DNA of 32,515 nt, taken from contig NZ_JAIZDB010000042.1 of NCBI RefSeq assembly GCF_029533155.1, positions 1 through 32,515 of the forward strand, written 5' to 3'. The position numbers were made by a program, and so were the translations under genes. A model generated the notes under the pieces. The model was given only the letters and a program-made list of their open reading frames with translations. It did no database searches and was not told where the DNA came from. Of the stretch, positions 23,089-30,906 are shown piece by piece. Position 1 is the stretch's first letter. The number at the start of each line of letters is the position of its first letter. The DNA is from Psychrobacillus antarcticus (GTDB lineage: Bacteria; Bacillota; Bacilli; Bacillales_A; Planococcaceae).

Positions 23089-23334
23089 TCATTTATTTTT
23101 ATGATTAGAATTTATTAATTCTGCCTCTATTTCTTCGTCTGACACAAATACCTCTTCAGTGTTTTTGCTTTTACTTTTAGGAATTAACAATAAAATGCCC
23201 AATATTAAAACAATTAAAATTAGCCAAACAGAAATAGTATGCAACTCTTGCCCCACTGCCATAGCAACTTGCAATACAATTGAGGCTGACAGCAATGATA
23301 AACTAATTATTAAAATTCCAAATAACCTGTACAT
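23089..23334 (-). CDS. Small two-helix membrane protein, unknown function
   Basis: An 81-residue protein with two hydrophobic segments (about 4-27 and 35-52) and an acidic, polar tail (SKSKNTEEVFVSDEEIEAEL). AAAGGGGG lies ahead of the ATG at 23334. No family is recognised. Monocistronic between repeat copies A and C. Confidence 0.6.
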   Translation of the reverse strand: MYRLFGILIISLSLLSASIVLQVAMAVGQELHTISVWLILIVLILGILLLIPKSKSKNTEEVFVSDEEIEAELINSNHKNK

Positions 23335-23408
23335 AACATCCCCCTTTCATTTCCTAGTTCATAAAGTCGTTACTGGTACTTATTCTAGTAAATAATTAGT
23401 TTTCCTTC

Positions 23409-23451
23409 TTCAACTAAACTGCGTCGTTAATTCAATTGAAGTAAAGCACCT
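23409..23451 (+). repeat. GTTAGTTTAA repeat family, copy C (internally deleted)
   Basis: CAACTAAACTGCGTCGTTAA followed directly by TTGAAGTAAAGCACC. Compared with copy A, the central 30 or so bases are missing. The rest of 23335-23707 holds the ECF-like promoter and palindrome listed separately, and no gene. Confidence 0.5.
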
Positions 23452-23634
23452 TTGAAGGAAACTATCCCCTTATTGTTATTCCACATACCAAGCATTTTGG
23501 TAAATTAATACCATTCTAACATAAAACTGGAATAGCGAGTTCTATTTAATTAATTTCATCTGGATATTATTTTTAGGTTTTTATCAACGTTTTGTATGAT
23601 AATCTTTAGAAAAATACATTAATTATAGAAATAT

Positions 23635-23662
23635 TGAGAAATTAAATTTTATGTTTCGTTAT
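23635..23662 (+). promoter_or_regulatory. Possible ECF-type promoter of the second sigma/anti-sigma operon
   Basis: TGAGAA, 16 bases, then CGTTAT. The spacing and the CGT core fit Bacillus ECF promoters (TGAAAC, 16, CGTATA); the -35 is only a partial match. Confidence 0.4.
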
Positions 23663-23668
23663 ATAGAG

Positions 23669-23684
23669 TGTAAAAGCTTTTACA
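23669..23684 (+). promoter_or_regulatory. Perfect 16-bp palindrome upstream of the sigma gene
   Basis: TGTAAAAGCTTTTACA lies just after the ECF-like promoter and ahead of the AAGGGG ribosome binding site at about 23693. Its position at the expected start of the transcript suits a repressor operator; as RNA it would form a weak AU-rich hairpin. Confidence 0.5.
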
Positions 23685-23707
23685 AAAAAGTGAAGGGGCT
23701 ATTGTAG

Positions 23708-24274
23708 ATGAAATCAAATGAAACAAATTTTATTCAGCTTCTGCAATCTGGAAAAGAAGATGCACTCGAATATATTGTGGACAAATACTTACCGCTCATA
23801 AAAGGCATTACTTACAAAGTACTATCCCCATTTAAAAACGACGGAATGGTAGATGAATGCGTAAATGATATCTTCTTATCTATTTGGCACCATGCAAAAG
23901 ATTTTAACGGTGATTCTACTAAATTTAAGAGTTGGGTTTGTTCCATTGCGAAGTTCAAGGCAATTGATTATTACCGAAAATCCGCTAAAAATATGGAGAT
24001 TATTAGCGAGAATTTAGAACTCTCTCCTACTGATTCTGCAGAAAAGGAATTCGAGCGTAAGGTGAGTAGATCAGAGCTCATGCAATTGATTAACCGATTA
24101 GACCCGATTGATCAGCAAATCTTTATAAGAAGGTTTTTCCTTGGAGAAAATACTGAGGAAATTGGACTTAAGCTTGGAAAAACGAAAGCTTCAATTGACA
24201 ATCGTATATACCGTTGTAAGAAAAAATTAAAAGTACATTCATCAAAATTTTTAATGGGAGGTAGTTTAGTATGA
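23708..24274 (+). CDS. ECF-type sigma factor (second pair)
   Basis: A 188-residue group IV sigma. Region 2 includes VDECVNDIFLSIWHHAKDF and SWVCSIAKFKAIDYYRKSAK; region 4 includes LDPIDQQIFIRRFFLGENTE and EIGLKLGKTKASIDNRIYRC. AAGGGG lies nine bases before the ATG. The gene overlaps the DUF4179 gene by ATGA. The sequence differs clearly from the other two sigma factors in the window, so this is not a recent local duplication. Confidence 0.9.
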   Translation: MKSNETNFIQLLQSGKEDALEYIVDKYLPLIKGITYKVLSPFKNDGMVDECVNDIFLSIWHHAKDFNGDSTKFKSWVCSIAKFKAIDYYRKSAKNMEIISENLELSPTDSAEKEFERKVSRSELMQLINRLDPIDQQIFIRRFFLGENTEEIGLKLGKTKASIDNRIYRCKKKLKVHSSKFLMGGSLV

Positions 24275-25356
24275 AGAATATTTATAAGCATTTAAATGAT
24301 ATCGATATTGACTTAGATGAATTTGAGAAAATGGAAGTAAGTGAGTTTGAACGAGCTAAAGTAAAAAAAGATTTATTAAATAAAATACACACTTCTCATC
24401 AAAAGAAATGGAAAAAGTCAATAACTGCAGCTTCTCTTGTTTTAGGATTAATTACTTCCGCACTCTTTGGCTTGTCGTTTACAGCTAACGCTGAAAAGAT
24501 ACCTGTAATAGGAAATATTTACAAATTTTTTAATTATAACGATGCTTTATATGAAGACTACCATGAAAACTCCAATCCAATTAACGGTGTAGCTGAAAGT
24601 AATGGGATGCAGGTGACACTGAATGATGCGATTTACGATGGGGAAACAATTATTGTTTCGTATATAATCGATACTAATAAGGATTTAGGAGACTCTTTTT
24701 ACATTGATGGTGTAGCTGTTGTAGAAGGGAAAGAAGAAAATACGTTCAACGAAGTCTTCAAAATAGGTGAAAACAAATATACTGGTAAATCAACTACTAC
24801 AGTAAACGAGTCGTACCAAAAATTAGACGTGGATTGGAAAATTAACTATATGCTTTCTAGTCTTATTGCTGATCAAAAGAGAATTGTAGGGGATTGGAAT
24901 TTCAAGTTCCAGCTAAACAAAGCGGAGATTACAATTCAAAATTTAACCCAAATCAAAGAACAAGGTGGCATCACATTAAATTTTGAAAAACTCATCATCA
25001 CTCCTAAGTCTTTCCATATTCAATACGAAGAAACTACTTCGGTAGAATTAACGAAAGAATGGGATAGTAATTCAATCAATTTTGAAGTAAAAGATGATGT
25101 AGGAAATGTTTATGTTAGTAAAGCAGGCGTTGGTACTGGCTCAGCTTCCTTTCGTTATAATATGAGTGCAAGTTATGATTCATTAGATCCAGATGCATCA
25201 AAACTCATTATCACCCCTAAAGTAACGCTCGCTGATTTAGACATAGTAGAATATAATGAAGATGGTACAATTAGAAGCAGAGGTAGATCAATGAATAGCA
25301 GAGCAGACATCAAAGAATTTAATATGGATAAGATAATTATTGAAATTGAAAAATAA
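24271..25356 (+). CDS. DUF4179/DUF5643-type anti-sigma factor (second pair)
   Basis: A 361-residue single-pass protein: a cytosolic N-terminus (1-50, acidic then basic), one membrane segment (about 51-72) and the typical extracytoplasmic junction TANAEKIPVIGNIYKFFNYN. The C-terminal half is beta-rich (ITLNFEKLIITPKSFHIQYE, then KLIITPKVTLADLDIVEY), as in DUF5643. GGGAGG lies nine bases ahead of the ATG, inside the sigma gene. It should bind the 23708 sigma at the membrane and release it on an unknown envelope signal. A strong terminator follows. Confidence 0.86.
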   Translation: MKNIYKHLNDIDIDLDEFEKMEVSEFERAKVKKDLLNKIHTSHQKKWKKSITAASLVLGLITSALFGLSFTANAEKIPVIGNIYKFFNYNDALYEDYHENSNPINGVAESNGMQVTLNDAIYDGETIIVSYIIDTNKDLGDSFYIDGVAVVEGKEENTFNEVFKIGENKYTGKSTTTVNESYQKLDVDWKINYMLSSLIADQKRIVGDWNFKFQLNKAEITIQNLTQIKEQGGITLNFEKLIITPKSFHIQYEETTSVELTKEWDSNSINFEVKDDVGNVYVSKAGVGTGSASFRYNMSASYDSLDPDASKLIITPKVTLADLDIVEYNEDGTIRSRGRSMNSRADIKEFNMDKIIIEIEK

Positions 25357-25368
25357 ATACAAGTTAAG

Positions 25369-25400
25369 AAAAATCCCTGTTATTTAACAGGGATTTTTTT
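25369..25400 (+). terminator. Intrinsic terminator of the second sigma/anti-sigma operon
   Basis: AAAAATCCCTGTTA pairs perfectly with TAACAGGGATTTTT, followed by more T residues. Confidence 0.9.
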
Positions 25401-25501
25401 CTTTTTTGTAGTGTACTGCATGAACCAAATAATTCATTCTATACTAAATTAAATAACCCCTACCTAAAACATTTCTATCTACACACTTAAACTCCCTCTT
25501 A

Positions 25502-25580
25502 TTCAACTAAATGCCCCGTTAGTTTAATAGATGCAAAAAGACGCCTTCTTATTAAAGAAAAGCGCCCGATTGTTGAACTT
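25502..25580 (+). repeat. GTTAGTTTAA repeat family, copy B
   Basis: TTCAACTAAATGCCCCGTTA, GTTTAATAGATGC, then GACGCCTTCTTATTAAAGAA and AGCGCCCG. The inner stem could act on the minus strand as an imperfect terminator for the PBP gene, which ends at 25583. Confidence 0.55.
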
Positions 25581-25582
25581 TG

Positions 25583-27748
25583 CTATTCTTGTTTTTCCTT
25601 TTCTTTCTCTTTCTTTTTCTTCTCTTCTTCCTTTTCCATTTTCTTCTCTTCTTTTTCTTTCTTCTTCACTTCTCCTTTCTCTTTCTTCTCCTTATCTTTA
25701 TCTTTATCTTTATCTTTATTTTTATCTTTATCTTTATCTTTATCTTTCTTTTCTTTTTTCTCTTCTTCCTGTTTTTCCTTCTGTTCTAAATCTCTTTCCT
25801 TCTGTTTTTCCATTTTTTTCAGCTGGTCTTTAAGCTGTTTTTCCAGCGCCAATAAATCGAATTCTTTTTGGGAAAATTCCGTGATAGACTCCGAGAGAAT
25901 TTCATTGAAAATTTTTGTGACCGTAGAGCCGCTGTATCCCGATAAATAATGATTTTCATCCGTTTGATCATAGCCCATCCAAACTGCCCCAACAATTTGA
26001 GGTGTATATCCAACAAACCAATGATCCTTCGCTCCTCCTGCATTCGCAAATGGGAGTTGTGTTGTACCGGTTTTACCGGCGATTTCCCAGCCTTCCACTT
26101 GAGCATTCATCCCTGAGCCTTCTTCAACAACACCTTTAAGCATATAGGTGATTTTCTGGGCGACTAAAGGATCCGTGACATTTGTCGCGCTACTATGCCA
26201 TTCTGCCATGACCTCGCCATTGACATCTTCAATTTTTTGAATAGCGTGTGCTTCTGCCATCACCCCATTATTGGGGAAAGTGGAAAACGCCTGCGCCATC
26301 AATAAAGGCGATACGCCTTCATTCAAACCACCAAGTGCTAAAGCTAGATTAGAATCCTCTTCCGTTAATGGAATACCGAATCGCTCGACTGCATTAATCC
26401 CGTATTTTAATCCCATACTTTGCAACAACCATACCGCCGGGACGTTATAGGAATTTACCAAAGCTTCATACATCGTCACTTCTCCTCGGAATTGATTGTC
26501 AACGTTCATTGGTTGATATCCAGTTATATTAATAGGCGAGTCTGGTAAGATATCAAAGATGTCATATCCCTGTTCTAAGGCTGGGGTATATACTGCCAGC
26601 GGTTTAATGGTAGACGCAGGCTGCCGTTTTAGTTGAGTCGCACGATTAAATCCTCTAAAAGTGTGTTCCCCTCTTCCTCCAACAAGGGCGTTAATGCCGC
26701 CGCTTAAGGGGTTGATGAAGATGGCGCCACTTTGAATTAGCTGGTCAGATTGCCCTTCAGGAAACATCTCGTCATCCCTATACACCTGTTCCACTGCATT
26801 TTGTATTGTAGGATTTAATTCTGTATAAATATGAAGTCCACCTGAAAGAACCTCATTTTCTGTAAGTTCATAGTTCTTTATGGCTTCCTCAATAATATGG
26901 TCTACATAATAAGGGTACTTCCCTTTATAATCATCTATCTTTTTGCCCTCTAAAACTATTGGTTGTTCTTTTGCCGCTTCCACATCATCTTGACTAATGT
27001 AACCTTCCTTTTCCATTAAGGATAAAACCAGATTTCTCCGTTCGACTGATTTGTCCATATCTTTGAATGGAGACAAATTGGAAGGCGATTTAATCAACCC
27101 TGCAAGCATCGCCGACTCACCTATCGTTAATTTAATTACATCCTTGCCAAAATACGTTTGGGAAGCACGCTGAATGCCCCAAGCTCCTTCTCCAAAGTAA
27201 ATCTGATTTAAGTACCGTTCCATAATTTCATCTTTGGAGTAGGTTCGTTCAATTTTTTTCGTCAAGATAAGCTCTTTAAACTTTCTCGTATATGTACGCT
27301 CTTGTGTTAGAAAAACATTTTTTGCCAACTGCTGCGTGATTGTGCTTCCGCCCGCCACAATTTTTCCGCTTGTTAGGTTTTTCGTCAATGCTTTAACAAT
27401 TCCGATAACATTAATGCCATTATGCTTGTAAAACTTCTGGTCTTCTGTAGCAATTACGGCTTGAATAACCTGGTCAGGAATCTGTTCTATGCTAACTCCT
27501 TCTATTTTGGAACCTGAAATCTTACTAGCTACATCTCCATTTTGATCATAAATAATCGTTGGCTGTGGAGCCGGATCGTCTAATTTACTGACATCACTTT
27601 TCAAAATTAATATATTAAAGATCAGTAGGCAGCTTAAAACGAATATTGTACCTGCTGCTAAAATCTTTACTATCATTTTTTTATCTTTAAACTTACTCCA
27701 TATCTGCCCGGTTAATTTCCGTTGCTCTCTTCTTTCCATTCTTCTCAC
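25583..27748 (-). CDS. Class A penicillin-binding protein (transglycosylase-transpeptidase)
   Basis: A 721-residue enzyme that polymerises and cross-links peptidoglycan outside the membrane. Layout: basic cytosolic start, one anchor (about 28-50), GT51 transglycosylase with catalytic Glu102 in IATEDQKFY and GGSTITQQLAKN (133-144), then transpeptidase with Ser379-xx-Lys382 (PASTIKPL), Ser433-Tyr-Asn435 and Lys559-Thr-Gly561 (AGKTGTTQ). A tail from about 633 is almost only Lys, Glu and Asp, including a run of Lys-Asp pairs (about 668-686) written by a hexanucleotide repeat. The start is GTG at 27748 with AGGTGG eight bases ahead; ATG 27739 is the alternative. The domain order fits the Bacillus PBP1a/PBP2c (PonA/PbpF) group. 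It is alone in its transcription unit. Confidence 0.93.
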   Translation of the reverse strand: MRRMERREQRKLTGQIWSKFKDKKMIVKILAAGTIFVLSCLLIFNILILKSDVSKLDDPAPQPTIIYDQNGDVASKISGSKIEGVSIEQIPDQVIQAVIATEDQKFYKHNGINVIGIVKALTKNLTSGKIVAGGSTITQQLAKNVFLTQERTYTRKFKELILTKKIERTYSKDEIMERYLNQIYFGEGAWGIQRASQTYFGKDVIKLTIGESAMLAGLIKSPSNLSPFKDMDKSVERRNLVLSLMEKEGYISQDDVEAAKEQPIVLEGKKIDDYKGKYPYYVDHIIEEAIKNYELTENEVLSGGLHIYTELNPTIQNAVEQVYRDDEMFPEGQSDQLIQSGAIFINPLSGGINALVGGRGEHTFRGFNRATQLKRQPASTIKPLAVYTPALEQGYDIFDILPDSPINITGYQPMNVDNQFRGEVTMYEALVNSYNVPAVWLLQSMGLKYGINAVERFGIPLTEEDSNLALALGGLNEGVSPLLMAQAFSTFPNNGVMAEAHAIQKIEDVNGEVMAEWHSSATNVTDPLVAQKITYMLKGVVEEGSGMNAQVEGWEIAGKTGTTQLPFANAGGAKDHWFVGYTPQIVGAVWMGYDQTDENHYLSGYSGSTVTKIFNEILSESITEFSQKEFDLLALEKQLKDQLKKMEKQKERDLEQKEKQEEEKKEKKDKDKDKDKNKDKDKDKDKEKKEKGEVKKKEKEEKKMEKEEEKKKKEKEKEKQE
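25690..25747 (+). repeat. Hexanucleotide microsatellite (TCTTTA)n inside the PBP gene
   Basis: About nine six-base units with one TTTTTA variant. Read on the minus strand they encode Lys-Asp pairs. Because the unit is six bases, a gain or loss keeps the reading frame and only changes tail length. Confidence 0.85.
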
Positions 27749-28124
27749 GTTTTATTCCACCTTCTAGTCTGGCGACGTTTCATATTCAGCTGTTGCATAA
27801 AGGTAATTGTTCGATATGAAGTATATATAGTCAATAGGGAATTTGTAATCTACTACTTTGTGCCTTCTTATGTAAACCATTGCCTCTAGAATATTTTAGA
27901 AATGATCCTAAGATTGAAAAGGAGCGCTATTTCCTCTGGAATCGCGCCATATTCTTGAATAAGCTACTGCATAGCGTCCTCGGACTGTACATAATCTTCA
28001 TATGACCAATGAGATATAAAAAGTAACGGGTTCGGTTGATGGGGAGAAGAATCATAAAAACAATGCAAATAACAAACAAATGAACATAGGTTTTAACAGG
28101 TAGTTAGCAATGTGAATGACAAGT
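27749..28124. other. Intergenic stretch with no gene seen
   Basis: AT-rich sequence upstream of the PBP gene. The only structure noticed is a hairpin at about 27922-27949 (GCGCTATTTCC / GGAATCGCGC, imperfect) of the same GC-rich look as the other dispersed repeats. No open frame with a ribosome binding site was found. Confidence 0.5.
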
Positions 28125-28156
28125 AAAAACGCTCATATTTTTTCTGAGCGTTTTTT
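28125..28156. terminator. Bidirectional hairpin AAAAACGCTCA / TGAGCGTTTTTT
   Basis: An 11-bp stem with U runs on both strands. The nearest gene ending towards it is the CPBP protease (28308), which already has a closer hairpin, so this may be a second terminator or a remnant of a lost gene's end. Confidence 0.65.
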
Positions 28157-28255
28157 GGCGTAATAATTAACAACCTAAATGTATGTCAATCGGCATATTA
28201 TTTCATAGCACTTCTAACCAATTTTAGGAGTTGAATTGACAATTAAATCAATATA

Positions 28256-28293
28256 AAAAAATGTTTGAATAATATTTTATCCAAGCATTTTTT
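28256..28293 (-). terminator. Terminator of the CPBP protease gene
   Basis: AAAAAATG and TTG/CAA blocks form a long AU-rich stem with mismatches and end in a T run on both strands. It starts 15 bases after the stop codon. Confidence 0.55.
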
Positions 28294-28307
28294 CAATGAT
28301 AGACAGT

Positions 28308-29030
28308 TCAATTGTTTTCAAATTTATCTGACTTGCTCCTTTTTTGCACTTTTTTATTTGGCAAGAATACAAACTTCGCATCTATAATGAAGTGTAGAAC
28401 GATAGGGGTCCATAAAGATCCTGTTCCCACGAAAAGAATAAACAATATGGCACCCAGATAGGTAGTTAGTAGCACTCCTTTCCACCCTTGATATAGATGA
28501 ACAATTCCAAATAACAAACTTGAAATAATACCAATTGCAATGAATGGTAATTCAAATGGAAGGTGGCTTAGATAATACAGCATCACACCACGAAAAATGA
28601 TTTCCTCACAAACTCCTGCCGTAATTGCTATCAAAAGGAAAAACAAACGTTCTCCAAAGGTTGATGGTAATAAAAATTGAATGCTATCATCAGTTAATGC
28701 TTCGGAAATTTTCTTTCTTATTGTTTTTGAGAAGTAAATAATCAAAGCAAACATCGCAATACTAATACTTACTCCAAACGCAATTGCCAGCAAAGATTCG
28801 ATTTTGAAGGAAAACAAAGGATTTTCAATAGAAAATAAGTCGTTAAAAGTATGTTTAGTCAATAACCAATAGGCTAAAATTATGATTACCATTACCCATT
28901 GGATAATCATAATTTGTCCGTACATTCTCCACTTATTTATATGGTTACTCTTTATCTTTTTCAAATAAAAATAGTCCCATATTGGATAACCTACAACGAT
29001 TATTAGTAAAAACAGGGTCAGAAAAAGCAT
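28308..29030 (-). CDS. CPBP (CAAX/Abi-like) intramembrane glutamic protease
   Basis: A 240-residue polytopic protein with about seven hydrophobic segments. It carries the family's three motifs: EEIIFR (Glu142, Glu143, Arg147), FGIVH (His178) and HFIID (His213, Asp217). Relatives process prenylated proteins in eukaryotes; in Firmicutes they are linked to bacteriocin immunity and envelope functions. The start is ATG at 29030, with AGAGG eight bases ahead; the GTG at 29039 belongs to that site. A run of seven-base repeats lies just upstream. No bacteriocin gene is visible nearby, so the substrate is open. Confidence 0.85.
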   Translation of the reverse strand: MLFLTLFLLIIVVGYPIWDYFYLKKIKSNHINKWRMYGQIMIIQWVMVIIILAYWLLTKHTFNDLFSIENPLFSFKIESLLAIAFGVSISIAMFALIIYFSKTIRKKISEALTDDSIQFLLPSTFGERLFFLLIAITAGVCEEIIFRGVMLYYLSHLPFELPFIAIGIISSLLFGIVHLYQGWKGVLLTTYLGAILFILFVGTGSLWTPIVLHFIIDAKFVFLPNKKVQKRSKSDKFENN

Positions 29031-29050
29031 TTTTATCACCTCTTATCAAG

Positions 29051-29091
29051 TATTAATTATTAATTATTAATTATTAATTATTAATTATTAA
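29051..29091 (+). repeat. Tandem heptanucleotide repeat TATTAAT, 5.7 units
   Basis: Five full TATTAAT units plus TATTA, perfect. It occupies the leader or promoter of the CPBP protease gene, ending about 20 bases before its start codon. On the minus strand it offers repeated TAATAAT -10-like sequences. Confidence 0.9.
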
Positions 29092-29230
29092 ACCATGTTT
29101 TGTTATAACATTATTATTTAAGAATATTACTATCTAAAAAACAACAAAGTTTAAGAAAGGAATCTTTCTATTAAATACGATTATAAGTTTTAAGCATTTA
29201 AAATAACCTACTTTTGGATTAGCTTATTGA

Positions 29231-29274
29231 GCTATCCTGCGGCGTTAGTTTAAGTGAACGTCTTCACAATCTTT
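29231..29274 (+). repeat. GTTAGTTTAA repeat family, copy E
   Basis: CCTGCGGCGTTAGTTTAAGT followed by a small hairpin GTGAA-CGTC-TTCAC and ACAATCTT. It aligns with copy D; the hairpin stem is kept although its loop differs. The rest of 29092-29348 has no gene. Confidence 0.55.
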
Positions 29275-29348
29275 TTTTACTTCATTTATATCTTACCATA
29301 TTGTTATTCAATTCCCTTGAATTGTCGGTAAATTTAGAAGAGCACAAA

Positions 29349-29377
29349 ATAAAAGCACTGTTAAAACAGTGCTTTTT
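29349..29377 (-). terminator. Terminator between the CNNM and CPBP genes
   Basis: AAAAGCACTGTT pairs perfectly with AACAGTGCTTTT around two bases, with U residues on both strands. It lies about 90 bases past the stop codon of the CNNM gene. Confidence 0.75.
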
Positions 29378-29429
29378 CCACAGGAATATTATGTTATTTA
29401 TATCGATAATTGGGTTGTAATTTGATTAT

Positions 29430-29452
29430 TTTGTACCGCTCAACTGAACGGG
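29430..29452 (-). repeat. Right copy of the inverted 23-bp repeat
   Basis: On the minus strand CCCGTTCAGTTGAG then CGGTACAAA, differing from 22136-22158 at one position. Confidence 0.6.
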
Positions 29453-29468
29453 TTGAGTATTAATCCGC

Positions 29469-30731
29469 TTATTTTTCAGGTTCTATTTCAACTGCTTCTT
29501 CTCGTTTCGTAATTGTCAATTTAACTATACGACTGCGATCCATTTCATTAATTTCAACCATTAAATCATCGTAGACGAATTGTTCGTTCTCCTCCGGCAC
29601 ATGCCCTAATTGATCTAAGACAAAGCCACCTATTGTTTCATTTTCATTTACAATAGAAATGTTGAATAGCGAATTGACTTCTTCAATTTCCATTCTACCT
29701 GCACAAACTAAACGGCTTTCCGTCATCTCATGCACTAGAATTTCTTCGTCATTATCTGTTTCATCTTCTATTTCCTGCCCAATCATTTCTTCTATTAAAT
29801 CTTCATGAGTAACAATCCCAAGCGTCCCACCATATTCATCTAATACAACAGCCATATGTTTTTTGCGGGTCAGCATTAGTTTAAATACTTTTTCTACACT
29901 CAAGCTCTGTACGACAAATAATGGATCTTTATCGATAAACGAATCGAGCTCTGTAGATGTATCCATCGACCATTCTATAAACTTCTTCGAATAAAACATA
30001 CCAATAATTGTATCTAAGCTATCGTCATAAACTGGGTATCTTGTATAATGATGCTCCAGAATGGTATCACGGACCTCTTCATATGAGGCTTCCATAGGAA
30101 TACCTACTACCTCTGTTCTATGTGTAGAAAGAACATCGGAAACATCCTTATTTGGAAAATCAAGCATTCCTTTTATACGTTCTGATTCATCATCTTCAAA
30201 CGTGCCATCCGTTGAAGCAAGATCAACCATGGAGAGTAACTCTTCTTTTGTAATTGTCGTTTCTGTTATTGCACCTTTTGATCCAATTCGAATAAATAAA
30301 TTCGTGATCTCAGATATAAATGCTGTAATTGGACGCAAAATGATGACTAGCAAACGTATAAGTGGTGTAACTACATACACAATTCGGTCCGAAAACGTTG
30401 CGGCAATTGTTTTTGGAAGTACTTCACAAAATAAAATAATAAACACGGTTAAAATAGCAAGAGACCAACCAATATGCCAATCGAACTGTTCTGCCATCAA
30501 TATTAAAATTACGGTCATAGTTATATTTGCTATTGTATTTCCTACTAGGATAGTGATAATCATTCGGTCCGGCTTCGCTAGCAGGGCAAGTAGTTTCTCC
30601 GATTCATTGTCTCCCTGTTCTGCTCTTAGCTGTACCTTCGTCCTATTAACTGTCATTAACGCTGTTTCACTACCTGAAAGAAAAAGAGATACAAGTATAG
30701 AAATAGCAAAAAGTACAAATTCTATGTACAA
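29469..30731 (-). CDS. CNNM/CorC-type (hemolysin-family) membrane protein, probable Mg2+ efflux
   Basis: A 420-residue protein: a DUF21/CNNM membrane domain (about 1-140, with SGSETALMTVNRTKV and VGNTIANI), a linker, a CBS-pair domain (about 195-325, with HRTEVVGIPMEASYEE and MAVVLDEYGGTLGIVTHEDL) and a C-terminal CorC/HlyC domain (about 340-410). Relatives such as Bacillus subtilis MpfA (YhdP) protect against excess magnesium; this call carries over by family only. The start is TTG at 30731 with GGAGG eight bases ahead. The gene is monocistronic and divergent from the dipeptidase gene. Confidence 0.88.
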   Translation of the reverse strand: MYIEFVLFAISILVSLFLSGSETALMTVNRTKVQLRAEQGDNESEKLLALLAKPDRMIITILVGNTIANITMTVILILMAEQFDWHIGWSLAILTVFIILFCEVLPKTIAATFSDRIVYVVTPLIRLLVIILRPITAFISEITNLFIRIGSKGAITETTITKEELLSMVDLASTDGTFEDDESERIKGMLDFPNKDVSDVLSTHRTEVVGIPMEASYEEVRDTILEHHYTRYPVYDDSLDTIIGMFYSKKFIEWSMDTSTELDSFIDKDPLFVVQSLSVEKVFKLMLTRKKHMAVVLDEYGGTLGIVTHEDLIEEMIGQEIEDETDNDEEILVHEMTESRLVCAGRMEIEEVNSLFNISIVNENETIGGFVLDQLGHVPEENEQFVYDDLMVEINEMDRSRIVKLTITKREEAVEIEPEK

Positions 30732-30859
30732 AATTGTTGCCTCCTGTGAGTATTAATATACGTTCATATGTTTTCTTACTACTATATCATATTGGGATTT
30801 TAGTTGTCATAAAACTAATACCAGCTATGACTAAATACACCTAGTATGCACAAAACTTA

Positions 30860-30868
30860 TGCTATACT
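30860..30868 (+). promoter_or_regulatory. Extended -10 promoter of the dipeptidase gene
   Basis: TGCTATACT about 39 bases before the start codon; no good -35. Confidence 0.45.
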
Positions 30869-30906
30869 ATTTCTATTCACGAAATACTTTGAAAAGAGGG
30901 ATTGTA

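Noticed and set aside
25690-25747. CRISPR-like array
   Set aside because: It is a six-base tandem repeat without spacers, inside a coding region. The TATTAAT repeat at 29051-29091 likewise has no spacers.
25531-25833. Very hydrophobic Phe/Leu/Tyr-rich frame on the plus strand
   Set aside because: It is the complement of the Lys/Glu-rich PBP tail; the hydrophobicity is an artefact of T-rich DNA.
30061-30756. 231-codon frame antisense to the CNNM gene
   Set aside because: Serine- and isoleucine-rich shadow of a well-supported gene on the other strand, with no start site. The same applies to the frames antisense to kbl (3272-3940) and topB (10420-12011).
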